A stretch of DNA of 64,000 nucleotides from an uncultured Bacteroidota bacterium (GTDB taxonomy: Bacteria > Bacteroidota > Bacteroidia > Bacteroidales > P3). Location of the stretch: assembly GCA_902775135.1 (NCBI GenBank), contig CACYKY010000001.1, positions 1 to 64,000 on the forward strand. The letters run 5' to 3'. The notes beneath the pieces were generated by a model, which made no database searches, was not told the DNA's origin, and saw only the letters and a list, made by a program, of their open reading frames with translations. Shown here piece after piece: positions 1 through 8,358 of this stretch. The translations under genes were made by a program, and so were the position numbers. Each line of letters opens with the position of its first letter. The first letter of the stretch is position 1.

Positions 1-71
1 CAGCGGTAACCCACCACCGTACCTACCTTGCCGTTGAATCCCCCGAGGATTCCGTCTGTCTGTTTTGCCAT
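1..71 (-). CDS. DUF6266 family protein, N-terminal fragment
   Basis: Only the first 23 codons are in the window; the gene runs off the left edge. The reverse strand reads MAKQTDGILGGFNGKVGTVV followed by GYR. This is the characteristic start of DUF6266 proteins, roughly 200-residue proteins of unknown function that are common and often multicopy in Bacteroidota. The ATG is at 69-71. No convincing TAnnTTTG box was found upstream. The function is not known, and the assignment rests on the N-terminal motif alone. Confidence 0.7.
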   Translation of the reverse strand, partial: MAKQTDGILGGFNGKVGTVVGYR

Positions 72-240
72 ATCAAATTCGTTTTTGTTTGTTTCCGATA
101 CAAAATCCGTTCCTCCCACCGAAGGATGCAGTCGGATGCAAACGGCTGGCATCCAGCCATAAAGCCTGCATATCCCTTTTATCACACACTTATCATAACG
201 TAATCTTCACCTTATTATTGCTTACTCAAGTAAATTTTGA

Positions 241-285
241 TAAGGGGAGGGTAAGGAGGAGAATAAGAGGGGAGTAAGAGGGGGT
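241..285 (+). repeat. Purine-rich tandem tract, about 11-nt units
   Basis: Four degenerate units, each starting TAAG and followed by a G/A run, begin at 241, 252, 264 and 275, giving spacings of 11, 12 and 11 nt. Similar 10-11-nt tracts occur at 31131, 40461, 47927, 54134 and 60127, always in spacers. The role is unknown. Confidence 0.6.
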
Positions 286-324
286 TGTGGGTTGATGCTG
301 GGTTACAGAGGGTTGCGGAGAGGG

Positions 325-408
325 GAAAGTGGAAAATTGAAAATTGAAAATTGAAAGCGGAAAGTGGAGAAGGGAAAACGGAAAGTGGAAAACGGAAAGT
401 GGAAAGCG
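325..408 (+). repeat. Heptanucleotide tract, 12 units of GAAANNN
   Basis: Twelve consecutive 7-nt units fit the pattern GAAANNN with one exception (the unit at 367). Unit variants include GAAAATT and GAAAGTG. The phase is unbroken over 84 nt. The same unit appears in frame inside leuS, glnS and the alpha-2-macroglobulin gene. This is the longest single tract of the family here. Confidence 0.9.
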
Positions 409-540
409 GGTGGTGGTTTTCATGGAAAAAGGGGGATGATGAGGAATTCGTTGGCGGAAGGGAAGAGGGCTGTCTGCGGTTGGTTGTGGGTAGGGGATGG
501 GTATGATGGTGGGGAGGGTGGGAGTGTTGATAAAAAAAAT

Positions 541-571
541 ATTGCTATATTAAAAATAATTTGTACATTTG
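541..571 (+). promoter_or_regulatory. Bacteroidota-type promoter of ftcD
   Basis: A -33 element ATTG (541-544) is followed after 19 nt by a -7 element TACATTTG (564-571), matching the family consensus TTTG-N19-TAnnTTTG. The ftcD ATG lies 23 nt further on, which supports the start at 595 over the longer open frame. Confidence 0.7.
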
Positions 572-594
572 CAGAAATAAAATTTAATGCAAAT

Positions 595-2538
595 ATGAAA
601 CAACTCATTGAATGTGTGCCCAATATCAGCGAAGGGCGCAATATGGATATCATCAATCAGGTGACTGCCGAGATTGAAAAGGTGGAAGGTGTGAAGCTTC
701 TCGACGTCGACCCGGGTCAAACCACCAACCGCACGGTCATCACCTTCGTGGGTGAGCCGGAGCCTGTGTTGGAGGCCGCCTACCAGGTGGTGAAGAAAGC
801 CGCCGAGCTCATCGACATGACCCAGCATCACGGCGCCCATCCGCGCCAGGGTGCCACCGACGTGTGCCCCCTCATCCCCGTGAGCAACATCACGATGGAG
901 GAGGTGGTGGAGTATGCCCACAAGCTGGGCAAGCGTCTGGGCGAGGAGCTGCAGATCCCCATCTACTGCTATGAGAACGCCGCCTTCATTCCCGAGCGCC
1001 GCAATCTGGCCTACTGCCGCACCGGCGAGTACGAGAGCCTCAGCAGCCGTCTGGGTACCAAGCAATGGAAGCCCGACTTCGGCCCCAACGCCTGGAACGA
1101 CCACACCGCCCGCACCGGCGCCACCCAGGTGGGCGCCCGCGACTTCCTCGTGGCCATCAACTACAACCTCAACACCACCTCCACGCGTCGCGCCAACGCC
1201 ATTGCCTTCGACGTGCGCGAGAAGGGCCGTCCCATGCGCGAGGGCGGCAAGCCCAGCGGCAAGCCCATCAAGGACGAGAACGGCAAGACCGTCATGATTC
1301 CCGGCACCCTGAAGGGCACCAAGGCCATCGGCTGGTATATCGAGGATTACGGCATCGCCCAGGTGAGCATGAACATCACCTCCATCAAGGTGGCCCCCGT
1401 GCACCTGTGCTTCGACGAGGTGTGCCGCTGCGCCCAGAATCGCGGCCTCCGCGTTACCGGATGCGAGATTGTGGGCCTCATCCCCAAGAGCGTCCTCATC
1501 GACGCCGGCAAGTACTACCTGGCCAAACAGCAGCGCTCCCTCGGCGTCAGCGAGGAGGAGATCATGAAGGTGGCCATCAAGAGTATGGGTTTGGACGACC
1601 TGAAGCCCTTCGACCCCAAGGAGAAGGTGATTGAATACCTCATCGAGGACCACTCGAAGAAGAAACTGGTGGACCTCACCTGTCGCGGATTCTGCGACGA
1701 GACCGCCAGCGAGAGCCCCGCTCCCGGCGGCGGCAGCGTCAGCGCCTACATGGGCGCCCTCGCCGCCTCCCTGGGCACGATGGTGGCCAACCTCACCGGC
1801 GGCAAGGCCGCCTACGACGACGAGTGGGAGAAGTTCTCCGACGTCGCCGTCAAGGGTCAGGCCCTGAAGGACGAGCTGCTGCACCTCGTGGACGAGGACA
1901 CCGCCGCCTTCAACAAGATCATGGACGCCTTCGGCCTGCCCAAGAAGACCGACGAGGAGAAGGCCGCCCGCAGCGCCGCCATCCAGGAGGCCACCAAGTT
2001 CGCCACCGAGGTGCCCTTCCGCACCATGCAGAAGAGCCTCGAGGCCTTCGAGGTGTGCCGCGCGATGGTGGAATGGGGCAACCCCAACAGCGTCACCGAC
2101 GGCGGTGTCGGCTCGCTGGCCGCCCGCTCGGCCGTCATGGGTGCCCACCTCAATGTGAAGATCAACGCCTCCTCGCTCAAGGACGAGGCCTTCAAGGCCG
2201 ACATCCTGGCCAAAGCTCAGGCCATTGAGAACGAGGCTATCAAGCAGGAGACGGCCATCCTGAAGATGGTCAACGCCAAGATCAACGGCGAGGAGCCCGC
2301 CCCCAAGCCCGCTGCCAAACCCGCCGCCAAGAAGGCTGCCGCCAAACCTGCCGCCAAGAAGGCCGCCAAGGCTGCCGCAAAGCCCGCCGCGAAGGCCACG
2401 AAGGCTGCCGCCAAGCCCGCTGCAAAGGCCACGAAGGCTGCCGCCAAGCCCGCCAAGAAGGCTGTGAAGGCTGCCGCAAAGCCCGCTGCCGCCAAGAAGG
2501 CCACGAAAACCACCAAGGCAAAGAAAACCTCTAAATAA
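595..2538 (+). CDS. ftcD: Bifunctional formimidoyltransferase-cyclodeaminase with Lys/Ala-rich tail
   Basis: This cytosolic enzyme moves the formimino group of N-formimino-glutamate (from histidine breakdown) to tetrahydrofolate and then releases ammonia to give 5,10-methenyl-THF. The formiminotransferase domain (about residues 1-330) shows CVPNISEGR at 7-15 and GAHPRQGATD, whose His82 matches the catalytic histidine of the mammalian enzyme. The cyclodeaminase domain follows (about 345-560) with the SPAPGGGSVSAY motif. The start at 595 is chosen because homology begins there and a promoter lies just upstream. The enzyme is about 80 residues longer than usual: residues 566-647 consist almost only of Lys, Ala, Pro and Thr in repeats like a histone H1 tail. 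No other hut genes are adjacent. Confidence 0.95.
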   Translation: MKQLIECVPNISEGRNMDIINQVTAEIEKVEGVKLLDVDPGQTTNRTVITFVGEPEPVLEAAYQVVKKAAELIDMTQHHGAHPRQGATDVCPLIPVSNITMEEVVEYAHKLGKRLGEELQIPIYCYENAAFIPERRNLAYCRTGEYESLSSRLGTKQWKPDFGPNAWNDHTARTGATQVGARDFLVAINYNLNTTSTRRANAIAFDVREKGRPMREGGKPSGKPIKDENGKTVMIPGTLKGTKAIGWYIEDYGIAQVSMNITSIKVAPVHLCFDEVCRCAQNRGLRVTGCEIVGLIPKSVLIDAGKYYLAKQQRSLGVSEEEIMKVAIKSMGLDDLKPFDPKEKVIEYLIEDHSKKKLVDLTCRGFCDETASESPAPGGGSVSAYMGALAASLGTMVANLTGGKAAYDDEWEKFSDVAVKGQALKDELLHLVDEDTAAFNKIMDAFGLPKKTDEEKAARSAAIQEATKFATEVPFRTMQKSLEAFEVCRAMVEWGNPNSVTDGGVGSLAARSAVMGAHLNVKINASSLKDEAFKADILAKAQAIENEAIKQETAILKMVNAKINGEEPAPKPAAKPAAKKAAAKPAAKKAAKAAAKPAAKATKAAAKPAAKATKAAAKPAKKAVKAAAKPAAAKKATKTTKAKKTSK

Positions 2539-2541
2539 ATA

Positions 2542-2685
2542 ATGACGATGAAAAAGAAAGTAGTTATGATGCTCGCCGTTGTGGTGCTGACGCTGGTGGC
2601 TGCCAGCTGCACCCACCACACCTGTCCCGCCTATCGCGGCTCCACCGTGATGGTTGAGGACGGCGGTGCTGCACAACAGGTATGA
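2542..2685 (+). CDS. Small lipoprotein (47 aa)
   Basis: A short ORF of 47 residues sits 3 nt after ftcD and 16 nt before dnaB. It reads MTMKKKVVMMLAVVVLTLVA and continues ASC, giving a basic start, a hydrophobic helix and a lipobox (LVAASC) with the lipidated Cys at residue 23. The mature peptide is only about 25 residues and contains a CPAY motif, which I recall from other tiny Bacteroidota lipoproteins. It is predicted to be anchored in a membrane. The function is unknown. The signal features make it a credible gene despite its size. Confidence 0.7.
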   Translation: MTMKKKVVMMLAVVVLTLVAASCTHHTCPAYRGSTVMVEDGGAAQQV

Positions 2686-2701
2686 CGCGAGAGGAGCACC
2701 T

Positions 2702-4240
2702 ATGCCAACCACAGCTAACGCACGAAGGAAAGAAAGACTGACCTACGCACAGGCGTTTGACATCAACGGCAACACTCCCCCCCAGGCAATAGCCTTGGAG
2801 GAGAGTGTGCTTGGTGCGCTCATGCTCGACCAGACGGCCCTCATCAACGCCATCGAGACGCTGCATGTGGAGTACTTCTACAAGCCTGAGCACCAGGCGG
2901 TCTACCGCGCTATCCGCAAGCTCTTCGAAATGAGCCAACCGGTGGACCTGCTGACGGTGGTGGAGCGTCTGCGGCTGGACGGCGAGCTGGAGGCTGCCGG
3001 CGGCGCCTATGCGGTGTCGAAGCTGACGGAGAACGTCGTTTCGGCGGCGCACATAGAGTATCACATACGTGTGCTCAGCGAGAAGTTCATCCAGCGGGAG
3101 ATGATACGCATCTCGACGGAGACCATCACCGAGGCCTACGACGAGACGACCGATGTGGTGAACCTGCTGGACAAGACGGAGCAGCGCCTGATGGACATCA
3201 ACGACAAGAACTTCCGGTCGGATTACCATCCGATGGGCGATTTTGTCACGATGGCTATGGATCAGATCAAGGAGGCCGGCGAGAAGAGCGACGGCTTGAG
3301 CGGCTTGGAGAGCGGCTTCATCGGATTGGACCGCATGACGGCGGGATTCCAACCCGGCACGCTCATCATCCTCGCCGCGCGTCCCGCTATGGGTAAGACG
3401 GCTTGCGCCTTGAGTATGGCCCGCAACATCGCTGTCGACTTCCACAAGGCTGTGGCTTTCTTCTCGCTCGAGATGACGGGTCAGGAACTGGCCATGCGTC
3501 TGATCAGCAGCGAGGCGCGCCTGCCCGGCGACAAACTGAAGAAAGGGCACCTCGAACCCTACGAGAAGGAGCAGCTGAAGAAGGGCGCGCAGCCCCTCAA
3601 CAACGCCCCCATCTACATCGACGACACCCCGCAGCTCACCATCTTCGAGCTCCGCGCCAAAGCCCGCCGACTGAAGCAGCGCTACGACATACAGATGATC
3701 TTCATCGACTACCTGCAGCTGATGACCTCCGGATCGAGCGACAACCGCAACGGCAACCGCGAGCAGGAGATCAGCATGATCAGCCGCCAGCTGAAGTCGC
3801 TCAGCAAGGAGCTGGGCATACCGGTGCTGGCGATGTCGCAGCTGAGTCGCGCTGTGGAGAACCGTGTGGGCAACAAGCCGCAGCTGAGCGACCTGCGCGA
3901 GAGCGGCGCTATCGAGCAGGATGCCGACATCGTGATGTTCATCTACCGTCCCGAATACTACGGCATCCAGGAGGACGATCACGGGTCGACGCTGGGAATG
4001 GCCGACCTCATTGTGGCCAAGCACCGTAGCGGCGGCACCGGCGATGTGCGCCTGCGTTTCGTCAAGGAGTTCGCCCGCTTCGAGAATCCCCCGCAGCTGG
4101 GCCTCGACGGTGTGGGTATGGGAATGGGTATGCCCCAGAACGCCAACTTCGACCAGCAGGGCGGCAGCATGATCGTTGACTCGAAGATGAACGAGGACAA
4201 CAACATGGGCATGAACCCTGACGGCGATGTGCCGTTCTAG
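2702..4240 (+). CDS. dnaB: Replicative DNA helicase DnaB
   Basis: This is the hexameric 5'-3' helicase that unwinds DNA at the replication fork and recruits primase. It has 512 residues: an N-terminal DnaB domain (about 25-130) and a RecA-type ATPase core (about 190-460) with Walker A ARPAMGKTA near residue 228 and Walker B IFIDYLQLM near 335. The start at 2702 (MPTTANAR) is preferred over the in-frame start at 2654, because the latter would overlap the small lipoprotein gene; a purine-rich GAGAGGAG lies just before 2702. The C-terminus is Met/Asn/Gly-rich and ends DGDVPF, which resembles the SSB protein-interaction tip. Confidence 0.96.
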   Translation: MPTTANARRKERLTYAQAFDINGNTPPQAIALEESVLGALMLDQTALINAIETLHVEYFYKPEHQAVYRAIRKLFEMSQPVDLLTVVERLRLDGELEAAGGAYAVSKLTENVVSAAHIEYHIRVLSEKFIQREMIRISTETITEAYDETTDVVNLLDKTEQRLMDINDKNFRSDYHPMGDFVTMAMDQIKEAGEKSDGLSGLESGFIGLDRMTAGFQPGTLIILAARPAMGKTACALSMARNIAVDFHKAVAFFSLEMTGQELAMRLISSEARLPGDKLKKGHLEPYEKEQLKKGAQPLNNAPIYIDDTPQLTIFELRAKARRLKQRYDIQMIFIDYLQLMTSGSSDNRNGNREQEISMISRQLKSLSKELGIPVLAMSQLSRAVENRVGNKPQLSDLRESGAIEQDADIVMFIYRPEYYGIQEDDHGSTLGMADLIVAKHRSGGTGDVRLRFVKEFARFENPPQLGLDGVGMGMGMPQNANFDQQGGSMIVDSKMNEDNNMGMNPDGDVPF

Positions 4241-4280
4241 AGGTGTTATGAGATAAGAATAAAAGAGACATAATATAAAT

Positions 4281-5573
4281 ATGGAAGAGAGTATCCGCAA
4301 GCAACTGAAAGAGCTGATGCAGCAGGAGGTGGTGCTGGCCACCGGATGTACCGAACCCGGCGCCGTAGCCCTCTGTGTGGCCAAAGCTGTCGAAACCCTC
4401 GGCTGTGAGCCTTCGTCCATCCGACTGAGGCTCAGCAAGAATGTCTACAAGAACGCTATGGGCGTCGGCATTCCCGGCACGGGCATGATAGGATTGCCGA
4501 TAGCGGTGGCTATGGCCGTTACCCACGGCGACTCCTCGCGCGGCCTCGAGGTGCTGACCATCTCTGCCGAGCAGGTGGAGGAGGCCAAGCAATGGCTTGC
4601 CAACAATGCCGACCGCATAGAGATAGGCGTCAAGGAGACTTCGGACAAACTCTACATAGAATGCCTGGTGAAGGCGGAGAAGGCGGAAGCTGTGGCGGTG
4701 ATTGCCAAGCGACACAACAACTTCATCTTCGTCAAGAAGGACGACCAGGTCCTCCTCGACCACCATCAGGGCCTCTTCCAGGAACAGGACAACGACGACA
4801 ACCCGCAGGAGGACAACCGCCAGCGGCTGGAGCTCACCGCCCGCATGGTGTACGACTACGCCACCACAGCCCCTCTGGAGGAGCTGCAATGGCTGCGCGA
4901 CACGGTGGAATACAACACCGCCGCCTCGGAATGCGGCCTCACGGGCATGGGACTTCACACGGGCGAGATACTGATGGAGCAGGCGCGTGGCGACATGGTG
5001 CACACCGTTGTGGCACGCACGGTGGCCGCCAGCGACGCCCGCATGGACGGATGCACCAAACCGGTGTACAGCAACTCCGGCTCGGGCAACCAAGGTATCA
5101 CCTGCACGCTGCCTTCCTATTATTACGGCAAACTCAAAGGGTGCTCCGACGAGCAGATTATGCGCGCCCTCGCGATGAACCACCTGATGTCCATCTATAT
5201 CAAACGGGGCATCGGGCGCCTCTCGGCCCTCTGCGGCATCGTCAACGCCACGATGGGCGCCAGCGCCGCGCTGACCTACCTGGAGGGCGGCGGATACGAG
5301 CAGGTGTGCTATGCCATGAAGAACATGATCAACACCATCGCCGGTATGGTGTGCGACGGCGCCAAACCCAGCTGCGCGCTGAAGATGAGCGTGGGGTTGT
5401 ACTCGGCATTCGTCTGCTCGGAACTGGCGGTGCACGACCGCGTGGTGGATCGCACCGACGGCCTCAGCGAGAGCGACATCGACTGCTCCATCCACAACCT
5501 CGGGCGACTGGGCAAGGACGGCATGAACCAAACCGACGACATGATACTGGACATCATGACACACAAGAAATAG
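4281..5573 (+). CDS. L-cysteine desulfidase / serine dehydratase alpha family (UPF0597)
   Basis: A 430-residue cytosolic enzyme of the UPF0597 family, related to CyuA (YhaM) of E. coli and the archaeal cysteine desulfidase. Characterised members break L-cysteine into pyruvate, ammonia and sulfide with an oxygen-sensitive [4Fe-4S] cluster. Visible motifs are ATGCTEPGAVAL (about 15-26), SGNQGITCTLP, LSALCGIVNATMGAS and MVCDGAKPSCALK; the conserved cysteines are the presumed cluster ligands. The length fits the family. It stands 40 nt after dnaB and may be cotranscribed with it. L-serine as substrate cannot be excluded from sequence. Confidence 0.85.
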   Translation: MEESIRKQLKELMQQEVVLATGCTEPGAVALCVAKAVETLGCEPSSIRLRLSKNVYKNAMGVGIPGTGMIGLPIAVAMAVTHGDSSRGLEVLTISAEQVEEAKQWLANNADRIEIGVKETSDKLYIECLVKAEKAEAVAVIAKRHNNFIFVKKDDQVLLDHHQGLFQEQDNDDNPQEDNRQRLELTARMVYDYATTAPLEELQWLRDTVEYNTAASECGLTGMGLHTGEILMEQARGDMVHTVVARTVAASDARMDGCTKPVYSNSGSGNQGITCTLPSYYYGKLKGCSDEQIMRALAMNHLMSIYIKRGIGRLSALCGIVNATMGASAALTYLEGGGYEQVCYAMKNMINTIAGMVCDGAKPSCALKMSVGLYSAFVCSELAVHDRVVDRTDGLSESDIDCSIHNLGRLGKDGMNQTDDMILDIMTHKK

Positions 5574-5650
5574 CAAGCCCCTGGGGAGAGTTCACCTTGG
5601 GGTGTTGATAACTTTATTCATCAAGAGACAACCAATAAAGAAAAAATAGC

Positions 5651-5658
5651 TAATTTTG
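5651..5658 (+). promoter_or_regulatory. -7 box upstream of DUF3276 gene
   Basis: TAATTTTG matches TAnnTTTG and lies 33 nt before the start codon at 5692. No TTTG is found at the expected 19-21 nt upstream, so the promoter is only partly supported. Confidence 0.5.
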
Positions 5659-5691
5659 CAAATCGATTTTTAACGTAATAAAGCAGAGTTT

Positions 5692-6030
5692 ATGGACAAC
5701 AAAGAGCAAAGAAAAGAAGAACTTTACAGCCAGGCCATTCCCGCCGGAAAGCGTAGATATTTCTTCGATGTGAAAGAAACCCGTGGTGGTGACAAATTCA
5801 TTACCATTACCGAGAGCCGCAAGCTTTTCGACAATAACACCGGCGAGGTCTATTTCGAGAAGAACAAGATGTTCCTGTACAAGGAGGATTTCGACAAGTT
5901 CCGTCAGGGCCTCGACAACGCCTTCTCGTTCATCGAGACGGGTATCGTACCGCCGCCCGTGGTGGTGGAGGACAACTGGCACAACGAAACCAGCGAGAGC
6001 AAACTTGACGAGATTGACTTTAAGTTTTAA
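5692..6030 (+). CDS. DUF3276 family PUR-domain protein
   Basis: A 112-residue protein of the DUF3276 family, the bacterial relatives of Pur-alpha. Family members fold as PUR repeats and bind single-stranded nucleic acid. The diagnostic core RYFFDVKETRGGDKFITITE is at about 22-41, followed by FEKNKMFLYKEDF. It ends in an acidic and aromatic tail (DEIDFKF). It stands 6 nt before parA and probably shares its transcript. The role in vivo is not established; a nucleic-acid-binding role is inferred from the family. Confidence 0.85.
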   Translation: MDNKEQRKEELYSQAIPAGKRRYFFDVKETRGGDKFITITESRKLFDNNTGEVYFEKNKMFLYKEDFDKFRQGLDNAFSFIETGIVPPPVVVEDNWHNETSESKLDEIDFKF

Positions 6031-6036
6031 AACACG

Positions 6037-6804
6037 ATGTCCAAGATAATATCTGTAGCCAACCAGAAGGGCGGGGTGGGGAAGACCACCACGGCGGTGA
6101 ACCTGAGCGCCTCGCTGGCTGTGCTCGAGAAGAAGGTGCTGCTGGTGGATTGCGACCCGCAGGCCAACGCCACCTCCGGCCTCGGTATCAACCCCGACGA
6201 GCTGGAGAAGAGTGTATACGACTGCATCCTCGGGCAGGCTCAGGTGAAAGATGTCATCATCGAGACCGATACGCCGAACCTTGACCTGCTGCCCACGCGC
6301 ATCGACTTGGTAGGCGCCGAGGTGGAGCTCATCAACGAGAAGGGCCGCGAGCAGTTCCTCGCCCGCACCCTGGAGCCGGTGAAGGACAACTACGACTTCA
6401 TCATCATCGACTGCTCGCCGTCGCTGGGCCTGATCACCATCAACGCCCTCACGGCCTCCGATTCGGTCATCATCCCCATCCAGAGCGAGTATTTCGCCCT
6501 CGAGGGATTGGGCAAGCTGCTCAACACCGTGCGCATCGTCCAGACGCGCCTCAACCCGAAGCTCTCCATCGAGGGACTTCTCATCACCATGTATGACAAC
6601 CGTCTGCGCCTGGCCCGCCAGGTGGTGGAGGATGTGCGCGGACACTTCAAGCATATGGTGTTCGACACCCTCATCTACCGCAATACCAAGTTGGCCGAAG
6701 CCCCCTCCTACGGCAAGAGCATCATCATGCACGACGCCGCATCGACGGGTGCCGTCAACTACCTCAACCTGGCGCAGGAGATTCTTAAAAGAAACAGTAA
6801 ATAA
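6037..6804 (+). CDS. parA: Chromosome-partitioning ATPase ParA (Soj)
   Basis: A 255-residue ParA/Soj ATPase. It binds DNA non-specifically as an ATP dimer and, with ParB and parS, segregates the origin region. The deviant Walker A NQKGGVGKTTTAVNLS is at residues 8-23, with the signature Lys in KGGVGKT. The Walker A' region DFIIIDCSPSLG is near 123. It is followed after 6 nt by parB, the standard chromosomal pair, which suggests a region not far from the origin. No parS was identified. Confidence 0.95.
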   Translation: MSKIISVANQKGGVGKTTTAVNLSASLAVLEKKVLLVDCDPQANATSGLGINPDELEKSVYDCILGQAQVKDVIIETDTPNLDLLPTRIDLVGAEVELINEKGREQFLARTLEPVKDNYDFIIIDCSPSLGLITINALTASDSVIIPIQSEYFALEGLGKLLNTVRIVQTRLNPKLSIEGLLITMYDNRLRLARQVVEDVRGHFKHMVFDTLIYRNTKLAEAPSYGKSIIMHDAASTGAVNYLNLAQEILKRNSK

Positions 6805-6810
6805 GAAGAT

Positions 6811-7683
6811 ATGACTAACAAGAAGAGCGGAGGATTGGGTCGCGGATTGAGTTCCATACTGCCCGACACGAAGGATTTCGAGATGTCGAATACTGTGACT
6901 GCCGCCATCAGCACCATACCTCTGAAGAAGATTGTCGCCAACCCCTATCAGCCGCGCAAGGAGTTTGCCCCCGAGGCCTTGGAGGAGCTGGCACAATCCA
7001 TCCGTCAGCAGGGAGTGATCACCCCTGTCACCGTGCGCAAGATGCCCGACGACACCTACCAGCTCATCGCCGGTGAGCGCCGTTGCCGCGCCGCCCAGCT
7101 GGCAGGCCTCAAGGAGGTGCCGGCCTATGTGCGTGTGGCTACCGACAACCAGATGATGGAGATGGCTTTGGTGGAGAATATCCAGCGCGAGAACCTCAAC
7201 GCTATGGAGGTCGCATTGGCCTACAAGGCCCTCATCGAGGAATGCCGCCTGACTCACGACCAACTCAGCGAGAAGGTCGGCAAGAACCGCTCCACCATCA
7301 CCAACTACCTGCGCCTGCTCAACCTGCCGGCCGAAACCCAGCTGGCCCTCAGCAACGACCAGATCAGCATGGCCCATGCCCGCGCCCTGATCAACGTCGA
7401 GGATATCGACCTGCACCTTGAGATATTGCATGCCATCATCGACCGCCACCTCTCCGTCCACCAGGCCGAGGAGATGGCCAAGAACGCCAAGAAAAAACCT
7501 GTGGCCCCCGTCAAGAAGCGCGGCGAACTGCCTGCTGTGCACGCCGCCGCACAGAGCCGCCTGAAGGAACGCCTCCAGTCGGCCGTTGAAATCAAGCGCT
7601 CCCAGCGTGGCAAAGGGTCGCTGACCATCCTTTTCAATTCGGACAGCGATTTTGAGCGCATCGTCTCACTCCTTGAGAAATAG
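6811..7683 (+). CDS. parB: Chromosome-partitioning protein ParB
   Basis: A 290-residue CTP-dependent DNA clamp that loads at parS. The N-terminus has the typical GGLGRGLSSIL. The CTPase/ParB domain follows with NPYQPRKEF (about 47), GERRCRAAQLAG (about 88) and ENIQRENLNAMEVA (about 126). The helix-turn-helix is LTHDQLSEKVGKNRSTITNY (about 150-169), and a C-terminal dimerisation region closes the protein. A Lys-rich linker (AKKKPVAPVKKRG) precedes the C-terminal domain. It is in operon with parA and, 6 nt downstream, a DUF5683 gene. Confidence 0.95.
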   Translation: MTNKKSGGLGRGLSSILPDTKDFEMSNTVTAAISTIPLKKIVANPYQPRKEFAPEALEELAQSIRQQGVITPVTVRKMPDDTYQLIAGERRCRAAQLAGLKEVPAYVRVATDNQMMEMALVENIQRENLNAMEVALAYKALIEECRLTHDQLSEKVGKNRSTITNYLRLLNLPAETQLALSNDQISMAHARALINVEDIDLHLEILHAIIDRHLSVHQAEEMAKNAKKKPVAPVKKRGELPAVHAAAQSRLKERLQSAVEIKRSQRGKGSLTILFNSDSDFERIVSLLEK

Positions 7684-7689
7684 CGCGTC

Positions 7690-8280
7690 ATGAGAGCGGA
7701 AAGAGGAATGGGGAGAACTTTGTTGCTGATAGGTATCAGCATGGTTCTCCTCTTTTCTTTTTGCCCCTCGGCAAAGGCACAGCAGCTGGTAGAGCTGCAG
7801 GACCCTGTGACCACCAAGACCGTCACCGTCGCCGAAGAGCACTCGGCCACGAAGGCCATGATGCTGTCGCTCCTCCCCGGCGCCGGACAGGTGTACAACG
7901 GCCAGGCTTGGAAGATCCCCATTATCTATGGCGCTTTGGCCGGCGTGGGCTACTATGCCTACTACAACTACGACCGCATGGCGATGTTCAAGGACGAGTA
8001 CCTCTATCGCGTCAACAACAACGACACCCCCTCGTTGGCCGACTACGCATCCTATCCCACGTCGAGCATCTACAACCTCTACAACTCCTATAATCGCAAC
8101 TTCCAGCTGATGGTGATCATCGCCGTAGGCATCTATGCCCTCAACCTCGTGGATGCCTATGTTTTCGGCCATCTCTATGGTTTCCAGATCGACGACGACC
8201 TCACCCTCGCCGTCACCCCGGGCTTGCAGCCCACCCTCGCAGGATGGCAGCCCACGATGGGCGTCACCCTCTCGTTTTGA
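7690..8280 (+). CDS. DUF5683 domain membrane-associated protein
   Basis: A 196-residue protein with an N-terminal hydrophobic signal segment (about 8-30, ending SAKAQ). The DUF5683 core begins ALMLSLLPGAGQVYNGQAWK-like (KAMMLSLLPGAGQVYNGQ) and has two further hydrophobic stretches (IIYGALAGVGYYAYYN; FQLMVIIAVGIYALNLVDAY). In Bacteroides this gene usually follows parA-parB, as here. The function is unknown. The next gene usually expected there, a LysM transglycosylase, is absent; exbB follows instead. Confidence 0.8.
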   Translation: MRAERGMGRTLLLIGISMVLLFSFCPSAKAQQLVELQDPVTTKTVTVAEEHSATKAMMLSLLPGAGQVYNGQAWKIPIIYGALAGVGYYAYYNYDRMAMFKDEYLYRVNNNDTPSLADYASYPTSSIYNLYNSYNRNFQLMVIIAVGIYALNLVDAYVFGHLYGFQIDDDLTLAVTPGLQPTLAGWQPTMGVTLSF

Positions 8281-8358
8281 AAAAAATGATGCCTTGTGCA
8301 TATAATAAATAAGATAATAACACGTTAATATAAGCATAATAACAAAAAGCAAACACAC

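Larger units (their letters stand above)
72..594. other. Intergenic region of 523 nt with periodic tracts
   Basis: This spacer lies between the divergent DUF6266 and ftcD genes. It holds an imperfect hairpin (GGCTGG/CCAGCC at 144-158), an 11-nt purine tract (241-285), a 12-unit heptad tract (325-408) and the ftcD promoter (541-571). An open frame in phase with ftcD crosses the heptad tract, but it has low-complexity translation and lies upstream of the promoter, so it is not taken as coding. Confidence 0.7.

Noticed and set aside
144..158. Hairpin GGCTGG/CCAGCC as terminator
   Set aside because: It has only 6 bp and no T run on either strand; it may be chance.
364..594. 77-codon in-frame upstream extension of ftcD
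   Set aside because: It covers the heptad tract and the promoter, has low-complexity translation, and FtcD homology starts at 595.
550..2712. 720-codon open frame on the minus strand opposite ftcD
   Set aside because: It mirrors the ftcD codon pattern; the translation is Gly/Leu/His/Val-rich low complexity without any family motif. The same holds for the long antisense frames 2564-4438, 4062-5576, 5650-7542, 18890-20704, 29477-30874, 54344-56011 and 57162-58787. All are shadows of GC-rich genes.
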